Below are positions 18,171-27,191 of a stretch of DNA of 64,000 nt, one piece after another. The DNA is from Nostoc paludosum FACHB-159. GTDB lineage: Bacteria; Cyanobacteriota; Cyanobacteriia; Cyanobacteriales; Nostocaceae. The stretch covers positions 34,548 to 98,547 of the forward strand of contig NZ_JACJTU010000028.1 of assembly GCF_014698835.1 (NCBI RefSeq). Reading direction: 5' to 3'. Numbering within the stretch: position 1 is the first letter of the stretch; each line of letters starts with the position of its first letter. Below the pieces are notes generated by a model, which was not told the DNA's origin, did not search any database, and was given only the letters and a program-made list of their open reading frames with translations. Made by a program: the position numbers and the translations under genes.

Positions 18171-18869
18171 ATGCTTGTATCGCAGTCGGGAAATTATCCC
18201 ATCAGCAACTTAAGTAAAATAAACATTAACTCCCAGATGAGTAGCCCTAACAACATCGTGCCGATGGTGGTAGAACAATCTGGTATTGGAGAAAGGGCTT
18301 TCGACATCTACTCCCGCCTGCTGCGAGAGCGGATTATCTTTTTGGGGACGCCAATAGACGACGCCGTTGCCAACTCAATTGTCGCTCAGCTGTTATTTTT
18401 GGACGCTGAAGACTCAGAAAAAGATATCCAACTGTACATTAATTCTCCCGGCGGCTCCGTCTACGCAGGGATGGCAATCTATGATACAATTCAGCAAATA
18501 CGCCCCGATGTTGTTACCATCTGTTTTGGATTAGCCGCGAGCATGGGAGCGTTTTTGTTAACAGCCGGGACTGCGGGTAAGCGAATGTCTCTTCCCGACT
18601 CCCGAATCATGATTCACCAACCACTTGGTGGCGCTCAAGGGCAAGCTATTGACATTGAAATTCAAGCCAGAGAAATTCTTTACGTTAAGGCGAAGCTAAA
18701 TCAGTTACTATCTCACCATACTGGTCAACCTTTAGAAAGAATCGAAGCAGACACTGAGCGCGACTTTTTCATGTCGGCAGAAGAGGCCAAAAACTACGGT
18801 TTGATCGATCAGGTCATTTCCAGGCAAAATCTTCCCACAGCAGGGGAAAACGTCACCATTCTGAAATAA
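18171..18869 (+). CDS. clpP: ATP-dependent Clp protease proteolytic subunit
   Basis: A 232-residue serine peptidase that assembles into the tetradecameric Clp chamber. In this numbering the catalytic serine is S124 (FGLAASMGAFLL) and the histidine is H149 (MIHQPLGG). The oxyanion motif NSPGGSV is intact. The first ATG is at 18171, but an in-frame ATG at 18237 (MSSPNNIV) begins nearer the conserved region. Neither has a strong ribosome-binding site, so the true N-terminus may be 22 residues shorter, or the extra stretch may be a propeptide. clpX follows nine bases after the stop, so the two are surely co-transcribed, and this subunit is the likely partner of that ClpX. Confidence 0.95.
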   Translation: MLVSQSGNYPISNLSKININSQMSSPNNIVPMVVEQSGIGERAFDIYSRLLRERIIFLGTPIDDAVANSIVAQLLFLDAEDSEKDIQLYINSPGGSVYAGMAIYDTIQQIRPDVVTICFGLAASMGAFLLTAGTAGKRMSLPDSRIMIHQPLGGAQGQAIDIEIQAREILYVKAKLNQLLSHHTGQPLERIEADTERDFFMSAEEAKNYGLIDQVISRQNLPTAGENVTILK

Positions 18870-18878
18870 GAGGCTGGT

Positions 18879-20219
18879 ATGTCTAAGTACGACTCCCATT
18901 TAAAATGTTCATTTTGCGGCAAGTCTCAAGAGCAGGTGCGTAAATTAATCGCGGGGCCGGGAGTCTACATCTGCGATGAATGCGTTGACTTGTGTAATGA
19001 AATACTAGACGAGGAGTTACTCGATACAAATGGTGCAGCAGCCCAACCTGCACCAAGGGCGGAACCACCCCAAAAACGTCGTACCCGCTCTTCGAGTATT
19101 TCCTTTAATCAAATACCCAAGCCAAGAGAGATTAAAAAGTATCTAGACGAACACGTTATTGGTCAAGACGAAGCTAAGAAAGTATTATCTGTCGCCGTTT
19201 ACAATCACTACAAGCGGCTGGCGATCGTTCAGTCTAAAGCCAATGGCAAAGCTGGCGCTGATGATGCGGTAGAGTTGCAAAAGTCTAATATTTTACTAAT
19301 CGGGCCTACTGGTTGCGGTAAAACTCTCTTAGCCCAAACCCTAGCGAAAATCCTTGATGTGCCCTTTGCCGTAGCTGATGCCACGACGCTCACGGAAGCA
19401 GGCTATGTGGGAGAAGATGTAGAAAATATCTTGTTGCGACTGTTGCAGGTGGCAGATTTGGATGTAGAGGAAGCTCAGCGGGGAATTATCTACATCGACG
19501 AAATTGACAAAATTGCCCGCAAGAGTGAGAATCCCTCGATTACTCGTGATGTTTCCGGCGAAGGTGTGCAACAAGCCTTGCTGAAAATGTTAGAGGGAAC
19601 GATCGCCAACGTACCACCCCAAGGAGGACGCAAGCACCCGTACCAAGACTGCATTCAAATTGATACCAGTAACATCTTATTTGTCTGTGGTGGGGCTTTC
19701 GTCGGCTTAGAAAAGGTTGTAGATCAGAGAGTTGGCAAAAAAGCAATCGGTTTTGTGCAGCCGGGAGAAGGGCAGTCAAAGGAAAAACGAGCAGCAGACA
19801 CTCTCCGCCATCTAGAACCAGATGATTTAGTGAAATTTGGCATGATTCCAGAATTTATCGGGCGCGTGCCAATGGTAGCAGTAGTAGATCCCCTAGATGA
19901 AGAAGCGCTGATGGCGATTCTTACCCAACCTCGTAGCGCCCTAGTGAAGCAGTACCAAAAACTGCTGAAGATGGATAATGTCCAGTTAGACTTTAAAGCA
20001 GATGCTCTAAAAGCGATCGCTCAAGAAGCCTACCGTCGGAAAACTGGTGCTAGAGCTTTGCGGGGCATTGTGGAAGAATTGATGCTGGATGTCATGTATG
20101 AGTTACCATCTCGTAAAGATGTGACGCGCTGTACAGTAACACGCGAGATGGTCGAGAAGCGATCGACTGCCGAGCTAATCGTACATCCATCTTCACTACC
20201 GAAGCCAGAATCGGCTTAA
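18879..20219 (+). CDS. clpX: ATP-dependent Clp protease ATP-binding subunit ClpX
   Basis: A 446-residue AAA+ unfoldase. The N-terminal zinc-binding domain has C10, C13, C32 and C35. After a variable linker comes the ATPase core with Walker A GPTGCGKT at 142-149, Walker B (GIIYIDEIDKIA), and the substrate-pore loop context TEAGYVGEDVE. The C-terminal small AAA domain has sensor-2 KTGARALRGIVEE. ClpX recognises tagged substrates and threads them into ClpP. It sits nine bases after clpP. A stem-loop and a tcattag minisatellite follow its stop codon. Confidence 0.97.
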   Translation: MSKYDSHLKCSFCGKSQEQVRKLIAGPGVYICDECVDLCNEILDEELLDTNGAAAQPAPRAEPPQKRRTRSSSISFNQIPKPREIKKYLDEHVIGQDEAKKVLSVAVYNHYKRLAIVQSKANGKAGADDAVELQKSNILLIGPTGCGKTLLAQTLAKILDVPFAVADATTLTEAGYVGEDVENILLRLLQVADLDVEEAQRGIIYIDEIDKIARKSENPSITRDVSGEGVQQALLKMLEGTIANVPPQGGRKHPYQDCIQIDTSNILFVCGGAFVGLEKVVDQRVGKKAIGFVQPGEGQSKEKRAADTLRHLEPDDLVKFGMIPEFIGRVPMVAVVDPLDEEALMAILTQPRSALVKQYQKLLKMDNVQLDFKADALKAIAQEAYRRKTGARALRGIVEELMLDVMYELPSRKDVTRCTVTREMVEKRSTAELIVHPSSLPKPESA

Positions 20220-20284
20220 GAGTCATTAGTCATTGGTCATTAGTCATTAGTCATTAGTCGTTGGTCATTGGTCATTAGTCAAAA
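20220..20284. repeat. tandem (tcattag)n heptamer repeat
   Basis: About eight degenerate copies of gtcattag/gtcattg directly after the clpX stop codon. The same unit occurs near 14440-14460 and 24620-24720 in shorter runs. It is non-coding. Confidence 0.75.
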
Positions 20285-20333
20285 ACTAAGGAGTAATAAT
20301 AATGCACCCAGACGAGTGACTAATAACAAACCG

Positions 20334-20366
20334 CAAATTCCCATCGCCAAGGACGATGGGAATTTG
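20334..20366 (+). terminator. perfect 13-bp stem-loop
   Basis: Arms caaattcccatcg and cgatgggaatttg flank a 7-base loop (ccaagga). It lies 115 bases after clpX and 43 bases before the next gene. No T-run follows, so it may be an mRNA 3'-end hairpin or a leader structure of the downstream hydrolase; either is an inference. Confidence 0.5.
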
Positions 20367-20408
20367 TAAGAGAGGACGAATGACATAAAGACGGAGGACA
20401 AAGCACAA

Positions 20409-21329
20409 ATGCCTTACATTAATGTTCGTGGCGTTGAGCACTACTACGAATGGATGAAAAAACCATCTGGTTCTTTGGCAAAACCAGTGATGGTTTTCAT
20501 CCACGGTTGGGCTGGTTCAGCTAGATATTGGCGAAGTACTGCTAATGCTTTATCCGAGCAATTTGATTGTTTACTCTACGATTTGCGCGGATTTGGGCGT
20601 TCTCGTGGTAAGCCAACCATAGTCCAAGCAAGTGAATCTGTTGCTGAGTCTGAGTCACTTCAGGAACAATCAGAGGCAATAAAAGACTTAACGTATGAAT
20701 TAGAAGAATACGCTGATGATTTGGCAGCTTTGTTAGATGGGTTGCATATTCAGCGTGCCTATATTAATGCCCATTCAATGGGTGCTTCTGTTGCTACTTT
20801 ATTTTTTAACCGCTACCCTCAACGAGTGGAACGAGGAATTTTAACTTGTAGCGGTGTTTTTGAGTACGACGAAAAAGCATTTACAGCCTTTCATAAATTC
20901 GGCGATTATGTAGTTAAATTCCGCCCCAAATGGTTAAGTAAAATACCATTTGTTGACCGGATGTTTATGGCTAGATTTCTGCATAGTCCCATACCAAATT
21001 CTGAACGGCAGGCTTTTTTGCAAGATTTTCTGCAAGCAGATTATGATGCAGCATTAGGTACAATTTTTACTTCAGTATCTAAGGCACAATCTGAATTGAT
21101 GCCGCAAGAGTTTGCGAAGCTGACAGTGCCAACTTTGCTGGTAGCGGGTGAGTATGACAAGATTATTCCAGCCCAAATGGGGCGTCAAGCAGCAGCATTG
21201 AGTGACAAAGTTGAATTTGTCATGATTCCTAATACAGCACATTTTCCGATGTTGGAAGATGCATCAACTTATTTGCGGCGAGTACAAGAGTTTTTGCAAA
21301 TTAAGACACCAGAAGCACAAGTGGGATAA
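20409..21329 (+). CDS. alpha/beta-fold hydrolase
   Basis: A 306-residue hydrolase of the alpha/beta fold. The oxyanion region HGWAGSARYW is at about residues 32-41. The nucleophile is S123 in the elbow NAHSMGAS. The acid is in LVAGEYDKIIP and the histidine in IPNTAHFPMLED. Family members include lipases, esterases and C-C hydrolases; the substrate cannot be deduced. A charged insertion (QASESVAESESLQEQSEAIK) extends the region after beta-strand 4. It lies after clpX on the same strand, with a repeat and a stem-loop between them, so it is probably independently expressed. It converges with the FAD monooxygenase. Confidence 0.88.
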   Translation: MPYINVRGVEHYYEWMKKPSGSLAKPVMVFIHGWAGSARYWRSTANALSEQFDCLLYDLRGFGRSRGKPTIVQASESVAESESLQEQSEAIKDLTYELEEYADDLAALLDGLHIQRAYINAHSMGASVATLFFNRYPQRVERGILTCSGVFEYDEKAFTAFHKFGDYVVKFRPKWLSKIPFVDRMFMARFLHSPIPNSERQAFLQDFLQADYDAALGTIFTSVSKAQSELMPQEFAKLTVPTLLVAGEYDKIIPAQMGRQAAALSDKVEFVMIPNTAHFPMLEDASTYLRRVQEFLQIKTPEAQVG

Positions 21330-21344
21330 CTAAAACGGTTTTTT

Positions 21345-21407
21345 ATACCAATTCTCATTAAAGGAACCGCCAAGGACGCCAAAAGCGCCAAGCAAGAGAA
21401 TTGGTAT
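21345..21407. terminator. inverted repeat at a convergent gene junction
   Basis: Perfect 12-base arms ataccaattctc (21345-21356) and gagaattggtat (21396-21407) enclose a copy of the cgccaaggacgccaaaag repeat. The right arm abuts the stop codon of the FAD monooxygenase. It probably serves as a two-way terminator; the core is a dispersed repeat. Confidence 0.55.
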
Positions 21408-22606
21408 TAGACAGTTAAGCGTACTTGGATTATGCCTTGACGCATTTGATATTGGCGGTTTAACCAAGACTTTTGAATTATTTTACCGAGTAAGGGAGCA
21501 AGTTGAATCAAGAGCGATCGCAGCAGGGGATTTTTTCGCAGTAGTTCGCCTTGTTTAGCTTCCTTTAATTGGAGTTGCTGAGAGCGGATAATTTCTGGCT
21601 CGCGTTCGGCTTGAATTTGCCGCAATGCCATATCAATCTCTTCGTGCCGAGCTTTTTTATGGAACAGTGGTACAAGATGATTAGCGGCAACAATTACATC
21701 ACGCAATGCTAGATTAATTCCTTGGGCACGCACGGGAGACATTGGATGTGCAGCGTCGCCCAAAAGCAGTACTCCTGGTGCGTACCATTGTGGACAATAA
21801 CCAACCACAACAGAAAGCCGAATGGGGGATTCTATGCTATCTGCGCGATTGCGGAAATGTTCTGCTAGCCATGAGGGTGATAATGATGCAAAAATTTCTG
21901 CCCAGTTGGCTTGCTTGGTGTCAGTGTTTTCGTTCGCCGACATTACCCAAGCTAGATGCAGTTTTCCTGATTCTGCTCCATGAAAAATGCTAAATGCGCG
22001 ATCGCTATTTAAAATAGTACGAAACACATTATCAGTGGCAAATTTTGGGCTGGCGGCAAGCTTAAACCAGAGAATGTCAACATTTTTGGGTTGGCGTACC
22101 AATTCCAATCCTATACGTTGTCGCACAAGAGAACTTCGACCATCTGCCCCAATTACTAAGTCAGCGGCAAATTCTCTGCCATCGCTAAGTACTACACCTG
22201 CAACGCGTTGGTTATTCCAGCGTAAATCTTTGACAGGAACCCCTTGGATAAATTCAAACCCATCATTGGTTTGAGCTTGTGAAATCAGTGCTTTGAGCAG
22301 GGGTGGTTGTGGAAGCAGCGTACAAGGCCGATCTGCCCCCATTGGTTCATCAACTCGAAAAAATTGCTTCTCTCCGAAAATAAATTCCCACGCGTCAAGT
22401 TGCCGATGGGGGATATCCTCTAATAATGCCGATAGACCCATTTGCTCTAATGCATCTAAGCCACTGGGCATTAATGCTTCGCCGCGAAATACGCGGTGAA
22501 AGTCTCTTGCTGCTTCAATTAATGTTACAGCAATACCACGTTTTGCCAGAAGCAAGGCGAGTGTTGCACCTGTTGGGCCTGCGCCCACAATCACAATCTG
22601 CGTCAC
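21407..22606 (-). CDS. FAD-dependent monooxygenase (PHBH-like)
   Basis: A 399-residue flavoprotein of the class A aromatic hydroxylase family. The N-terminal dinucleotide motif is IVGAGPTGATLALLLAKRG, with the acidic residue of the second strand in TLIEAARDF. The DG motif occurs in LVIGADGRSSLVRQRI, and the second FAD motif is LLLGDAAHPMSPVRAQG. Such enzymes use NAD(P)H and O2 to hydroxylate aromatics or related compounds; the substrate is unknown. Its start lies 42 bases after the stop of the GntR regulator on the same strand, so the regulator and the monooxygenase are likely one operon. Confidence 0.88.
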   Translation of the reverse strand: MTQIVIVGAGPTGATLALLLAKRGIAVTLIEAARDFHRVFRGEALMPSGLDALEQMGLSALLEDIPHRQLDAWEFIFGEKQFFRVDEPMGADRPCTLLPQPPLLKALISQAQTNDGFEFIQGVPVKDLRWNNQRVAGVVLSDGREFAADLVIGADGRSSLVRQRIGLELVRQPKNVDILWFKLAASPKFATDNVFRTILNSDRAFSIFHGAESGKLHLAWVMSANENTDTKQANWAEIFASLSPSWLAEHFRNRADSIESPIRLSVVVGYCPQWYAPGVLLLGDAAHPMSPVRAQGINLALRDVIVAANHLVPLFHKKARHEEIDMALRQIQAEREPEIIRSQQLQLKEAKQGELLRKNPLLRSLLIQLAPLLGKIIQKSWLNRQYQMRQGIIQVRLTV

Positions 22607-22648
22607 TGCATTCCTCCTCTCAAAGATATTGGTCGAATTATCTTGAGA

Positions 22649-23632
22649 TTAACTCAAACCCAGTTCTCGTTTTAGCAAGTTAATCGAGTTAGCGCCGATA
22701 TAATTCTCAACTTTAATCAACTTTGGCGGGCGAATAATATCTTCGTCAGCTGCTTGCACTGCTGCTTGCACGGCGGGAAAACTGGCTAAATCGCTGATAA
22801 TTACCTCAGCCCGCTTGACCATTGCTTGAAGCTTATAAGCATCTTTTGGTTGAGAAGTCATGATTAGTAGTTCATCTCCCCGCAAACCGTGGAGGATGAC
22901 TTCGGCGGCGCGGGCAATTCCAGAACTGAGGCTGACTATGCCTACACAGTTTTCTTTTGGTAGAGTTTTCAAGAAGTTGAGTTCTTTGGTGTAGTCGTAG
23001 ATATCCAGAGGAATTACTCGTACAGCTTTGGGAGCTGCGATCGCTTCCACATCATTGATAAAATAACGGCTTGTGACTACTGTTGCAGAAGTAGTTTTAT
23101 CTAGCACGGCAGCTAACTCTTCCATTGCTACCAACTGTACTGGTATTTTCAGCGATCGCTCTAATTCATATACCATCAACTCCCCAGCACCCATATCATG
23201 AGATGGAACTGCAACTAATACCCGCGCACTACAACGCAAACGCCAGTCAATTTCTGCTAAAAATAACTCTCTAGCTTGACTGAGGGAACATCCTTGAGAG
23301 AGTAGTTCATCTAGTGCTTGCTGGACAATTTTATAAGCATCGGGATGTTGTTTGAGAATTGGTGATTGTAGCCTGCTACCGCCCTCATGACCTTGGGCAC
23401 GCACATAAATTCCGGAACCAGCCAGACTTTCTACAAATCCGTCTTCTTCTAGTTGACGGTAAACTTTGCTGATGGTGTTACGGTGTAACCCAGTTTGCAT
23501 TGCTAACGCCCGTGTACTTGGCAATTTGTAACCAGGTGGATATTGCCGGGAAGCGATGGCAAACCGGATTTGATTAAACAACTGCGTTGATGCGGGAATT
23601 TCGCTGTCTGGCTGAATGCGGAATTGAATCAT
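22649..23632 (-). CDS. GntR-family transcriptional regulator
   Basis: 327 residues from the ATG at 23632, chosen because an aggagg-type site (ctcct at 23641-23645 on the plus strand) lies 8 bases upstream. An 11-codon extension to 23665 is less likely. A GntR winged helix occupies about residues 10-75: LFNQIRFAIASRQYPPGYK, then PSTRALAMQTGLHRNTISKVYR, then QLEEDGFVESLAGSGIYV. The C-terminal 240 residues are not a recognisable MocR aminotransferase, FCD or UTRA domain; they resemble a periplasmic-binding or Rossmann-like effector fold. It probably controls the following monooxygenase gene and perhaps the divergent dienelactone hydrolase gene. Confidence 0.85.
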   Translation of the reverse strand: MIQFRIQPDSEIPASTQLFNQIRFAIASRQYPPGYKLPSTRALAMQTGLHRNTISKVYRQLEEDGFVESLAGSGIYVRAQGHEGGSRLQSPILKQHPDAYKIVQQALDELLSQGCSLSQARELFLAEIDWRLRCSARVLVAVPSHDMGAGELMVYELERSLKIPVQLVAMEELAAVLDKTTSATVVTSRYFINDVEAIAAPKAVRVIPLDIYDYTKELNFLKTLPKENCVGIVSLSSGIARAAEVILHGLRGDELLIMTSQPKDAYKLQAMVKRAEVIISDLASFPAVQAAVQAADEDIIRPPKLIKVENYIGANSINLLKRELGLS

Positions 23633-23874
23633 CACCAAACCTCCTAAATACTGAGTGGTGAACATTGAGCGCTAGCACTTGCAAGTCAGCACTCCTTTGG
23701 CGATCGGCTGAGTTAAATATCAAATATTTGATTTACATAGGAAATTTTTCTAGTACAAATTTTGAATGCGCTCACTATGGTAATTGATAATTTAATTGGA
23801 AATAACCTAGACATACTGGGATAGTTATATCAAAGAAATACACCGCCGATCGCATAATACTGGTAAAAATTATT

Positions 23875-24627
23875 ATGACAGAGCAAGTAATAAGTACCAC
23901 AACGGTTAAACTTTTGCAAGATAATATTCAAGTGTCTGCTTATCTGGCACAACCAGAAGAATCTGGCTCTTATCCAGGAATCGTGGTGTTGCAGGAGATT
24001 TTCGGTGTCAACGTCCACATTCGGGAAGTTACAGAACGAATTGCCAAACTTGGGTATGTAGCGATCGCACCTGCTCTTTTTGAACGTATTGCCCCTGGCT
24101 TTGAAACTGGTTATACCTCAGAAGATATTCAAATTGGCAAAAAATATGCTTGGGAGCAGACTCAAGCATCAGAATTATTAAGCGATATTCAACTAGCAAT
24201 TGATTACCTTAAAAGCCTCCCCAAGGTTAAAAAAGATGGCTTTGGCTGTATTGGTTTCTGCTTCGGCGGTCATGTTGCGTATCTGGCAGCTACCTTACCA
24301 GATATTAAAGCTACGGCTTCCTTTTACGGGGCTGGAATTACCACGCGCACGCCTGGAGGTGGCGCTCCTACACTCACGCGCACCAGAGAAATCGCAGGTA
24401 CTATCTATGCCTTGTTTGGTAAGGAAGATGCTAGCATCCCAGCCGAACAAGTAGATGAAATTGAAGCAGAGTTAGAAAAATATAAAATTCCTCATCGTGT
24501 GTTCCGCTACGATGGAGCTGACCACGGATTTTTCTGTGACCATCGTGGCAGTTATAATCCTAAAGCTGCTGCCGATGCTTGGGAGGAGGTGCAAGAACTC
24601 TTTAGTCAACTAGTCATTAGTCGTTAA
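23875..24627 (+). CDS. dienelactone hydrolase family protein
   Basis: A 250-residue alpha/beta hydrolase with the dienelactone hydrolase signature: nucleophile C129 in GCIGFCFGGH, an acid near ALFGKEDASIP, and a histidine in DGADHGFFCD. The oxyanion region is VVLQEIFGVN. True dienelactone hydrolases open muconolactone-type rings; cyanobacterial members are widespread and their substrate is not known. The gene diverges from the GntR regulator across about 240 bases, suggesting shared control with the FAD monooxygenase. An insertion with TRTPGGGAPTLTRTRE lies between the nucleophile and the acid. Confidence 0.88.
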   Translation: MTEQVISTTTVKLLQDNIQVSAYLAQPEESGSYPGIVVLQEIFGVNVHIREVTERIAKLGYVAIAPALFERIAPGFETGYTSEDIQIGKKYAWEQTQASELLSDIQLAIDYLKSLPKVKKDGFGCIGFCFGGHVAYLAATLPDIKATASFYGAGITTRTPGGGAPTLTRTREIAGTIYALFGKEDASIPAEQVDEIEAELEKYKIPHRVFRYDGADHGFFCDHRGSYNPKAAADAWEEVQELFSQLVISR

Positions 24628-24774
24628 TAGAGATGCGATTATACTCTTACGAGAAGCCGCTCTTCGAGCGTCTACGCGTCTGTACAATAGTCATTAGTAA
24701 AAGACAAATGACAACTGGCAAAAAGCATAAACTCCAGTGGCATCAGCTTACATAAAAATTAATCTTCAAAAGTC

Positions 24775-25677
24775 ATGAATTCCGAATCGAAACTTTCTCA
24801 AACAGCCAATTCGTCGTTTACAATGGACGATTTTGCCAAAGCACTAGAAAAGCACGACTACCAGTTTCAAAAGGGACAGGTTGTACATGGCAAAGTGTTC
24901 CAATTTGACCATGATGGAGCTTATGTCGATATTGGTGGCAAATCGTCAGCTTTTCTGCCGCGCGATGAGGCTTCTTTGAGAGCAGTGACGGATTTATCGG
25001 AGGTGCTGCCATTGCAAGAGGAACTTGAATTTTTGATTATCCGAGATCAGGATGCAGAAGGTCAAGTTACTCTTTCTAGAAAGCAGTTGGAAATTCAGCA
25101 CATCTGGGAACGATTGGCGCAAATGCAGGAAAATGCCCAGACAGTGCAAGTGAAGGTTATGGGTGTGAATAAAGGTGGTGTCACAGTCGAGGTTCTATCT
25201 TTGCGGGGATTTATTCCGCGATCGCACTTGGCTGAGCGCGATAATCTAGAATCACTCAAAGGTCAAACTTTGACTGTAGGCTTTTTAGAAATTAATAAAA
25301 ATACCAATAAACTTATACTTTCCCAACGTTTAGCAACTCGTTCTAGCAACTTTAGTTTGTTAGAACTCGGTCAATTGGTGGAAGGCAAAGTTACTGGTAT
25401 TAAACCTTTTGGTGTATTTGTTGATTTAGATGGAATGAGCGCTCTACTACATATCAAGCAGGTAAGCCAAAAATTCATTGAATCTTTAGAAAAGGTATTT
25501 CAAATTGGTCAATCAATTAAAGCTGTAATTATTGATTTGGATGAAGGTAAAGGGCGAGTTGCTATTTCTACTAGAGTTTTGGAAAATTTTCCTGGCGAAG
25601 TGCTAGAGAATTTCGATGAGGTGATGGCTTCAGCCGAGGCGCGTGCCAATAGAGCTAGCAACAAAGTATCGGAATAG
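24775..25677 (+). CDS. ribosomal protein S1-like, three S1 domains
   Basis: A 300-residue RNA-binding protein with three S1 motifs: about residues 35-105 (GQVVHGKVFQFDHDGAYVDI), 118-185 (VQVKVMGVNKGGVTVEV) and 198-270 (EGKVTGIKPFGVFVDLDGM). Cyanobacteria carry a canonical S1 of about 330 residues and a shorter second S1-like protein; this length and the short N-terminus fit the shorter type. It should bind mRNA at the 30S subunit or act as a free RNA-binding factor. The start is the ATG at 24775; a second ATG at residue 17 is possible. It has no close operon partner. Confidence 0.88.
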   Translation: MNSESKLSQTANSSFTMDDFAKALEKHDYQFQKGQVVHGKVFQFDHDGAYVDIGGKSSAFLPRDEASLRAVTDLSEVLPLQEELEFLIIRDQDAEGQVTLSRKQLEIQHIWERLAQMQENAQTVQVKVMGVNKGGVTVEVLSLRGFIPRSHLAERDNLESLKGQTLTVGFLEINKNTNKLILSQRLATRSSNFSLLELGQLVEGKVTGIKPFGVFVDLDGMSALLHIKQVSQKFIESLEKVFQIGQSIKAVIIDLDEGKGRVAISTRVLENFPGEVLENFDEVMASAEARANRASNKVSE

Positions 25678-26054
25678 TTTTAACATTTAATCACCGCCAA
25701 ACGCAGTAACAGTCTGGCGGTGGGCTGCTTGCATAGAATATATAAATAGTGCGATCGCATAAATTAATGAGTAAATAAGACCAGAAATTCTGAAATTTCT
25801 GGCTGCCATGAAATTAAGAACTATATAAGATAAATAAAGTGTGACACCAATTTGAAAAAAGAATGCGACAGATACACATACTCAAATCCTTGTGATATCT
25901 AGCTTTCTTAATTTTGAATTTTGAATTGGTATCAGCTATTGGGTTAGTTGGCGTGAGGATATCTTAAGCATGGTTACAAAGTATAAAAATATGCAAATAT
26001 TTCCTGTTTAAATATGAACTATAAACGCTGTAACTATTGAATTTAGGTATTTAT
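25678..26054. other. intergenic region upstream of the NmrA-like gene
   Basis: No reading frame of interest. A palindrome ccagaaatt-ctga-aatttctgg lies at about 25783-25804 and could be a terminator stem for the S1-like gene, though it lacks a T-tract. The text ttttgaattttgaattggtatcag at about 25912-25935 is a dispersed low-complexity motif. Confidence 0.4.
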
Positions 26055-26930
26055 ATGTTTCTAGTAACTGGAGCAACCGGAGGAATTGGTCGCAGAGTTG
26101 TGCGGCTCCTACGTCAACGAGACCAGTCCGTGAGAGCATTTGCCCGTCTTACCTCGCGTTATAGCGAGTTAGAACATCGCGGTGCAGAAATCTTTATCGG
26201 TGATTTGCAGCAAGAAAAAGATATTCAAAAAGCTAGTCAAGGTGTGAAGTATATTATCAGTGCCCACGGTTCTGATAGCGATGCTTTATCCTTAGACTAC
26301 CGTGCCAATATTGAATTGATTGACCAAGCAAAGGCTAATGGGGTGCAGCACTTTGTCTTTATTTCCGTATTAGGAGCCGATCGCGGTTATGAAGACGCTC
26401 CTGTTTTCAAAGCTAAACGAGCAGTAGAGCGATATTTAGAAGCTAGTGGCTTAAATTACACAATTTTACGCCCAGCTGGATTAGCATCTAACTTGCTACC
26501 ACTAGTAGAACGATTCCGAGAAACAGGATTGTATTTGTTGATTGGCGATCGCAAAAATCGTACTTCAATTGTCAGTACTGATGATTTGGCAAGGATAGTA
26601 GTGGATTCTGTAGCAGTTGAAGGCGCTCGCAACCGGATTTTACCAGTGGGAGGGCCAGAGATTTTATTAAGAGAAGATATTCCCCGGATTTTTGGTCGGA
26701 TCTTCGCCAAAGAACCAGTAATAATAAATTCACCGCTGTTTTTCATTGATGGTTTACAAGGTGCATTGGGCTTATTTAATCCCCAAACCCAAAAAGCTTT
26801 GGGAACCTTTCGCACATTGCTAGCAAATGAATTTTTCTGCACAAAAGATGAAATTGCCAATTTAGAAACGATTTTTAACTTCCAATTGGAAACATTAGAA
26901 AGTTTTTTGCGGCGCTATCTGGCAGTTTGA
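26055..26930 (+). CDS. NmrA-like / atypical SDR NAD(P)-binding protein
   Basis: 291 residues from the ATG at 26055, which starts MFLVTGATGGIGRR. An upstream TTG at 26037 would add six residues but gives no conserved sequence. The N-terminal Rossmann motif GATGGIGRRVVRLL is followed by FARLTSRYSE, typical of NmrA-type atypical short-chain dehydrogenases that often bind NADP as redox sensors or act as assembly factors (Ycf39-like). The catalytic tyrosine motif YxxxK of classical SDRs is not evident. The relatives in chlorophyll biosynthesis and photosystem assembly are larger or differ in the C-terminal half, so no pathway is assigned. Confidence 0.85.
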   Translation: MFLVTGATGGIGRRVVRLLRQRDQSVRAFARLTSRYSELEHRGAEIFIGDLQQEKDIQKASQGVKYIISAHGSDSDALSLDYRANIELIDQAKANGVQHFVFISVLGADRGYEDAPVFKAKRAVERYLEASGLNYTILRPAGLASNLLPLVERFRETGLYLLIGDRKNRTSIVSTDDLARIVVDSVAVEGARNRILPVGGPEILLREDIPRIFGRIFAKEPVIINSPLFFIDGLQGALGLFNPQTQKALGTFRTLLANEFFCTKDEIANLETIFNFQLETLESFLRRYLAV

Positions 26931-27180
26931 ATTAGGGCATGGGGCATGGGGCATAGGGCATGGGGAGGTGTGGGAGGTGTGGGAGGTGTGGGAGGGGTGG
27001 GAGGAAAGGGAAGCATAAATTCTCTTTTTCCCCATCTCCCCACACTCCCCACACTCCCCACACTCCCCCATCTCCCCCATCTCCCCACACTCCCCACACT
27101 CCCCCATCTCCCCCATCTCCCCAATTCACCTTGTCCCCCCATCCTCTTCCAATGCCCAATCTAAAATCCAAAATCTAAAA
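26931..27180. repeat. low-complexity minisatellite with inverted arms
   Basis: Tandem gggcatg, gggaggtgt and ccccacact/ccccatct units fill almost all of the spacer before the HlyD gene. The purine-rich left part (26935-27010) and the pyrimidine-rich right part (27030-27125) are complementary and can fold back. All long reading frames here in several phases come from this periodicity and were not called. Confidence 0.8.
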
Positions 27181-27191
27181 TCCAAAATTCT

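Noticed and set aside
26895..27178. Five overlapping reading frames on both strands
   Set aside because: They arise from the 6-9-base periodic minisatellite and contain only Gly/Trp or Pro/His/Thr repeats.
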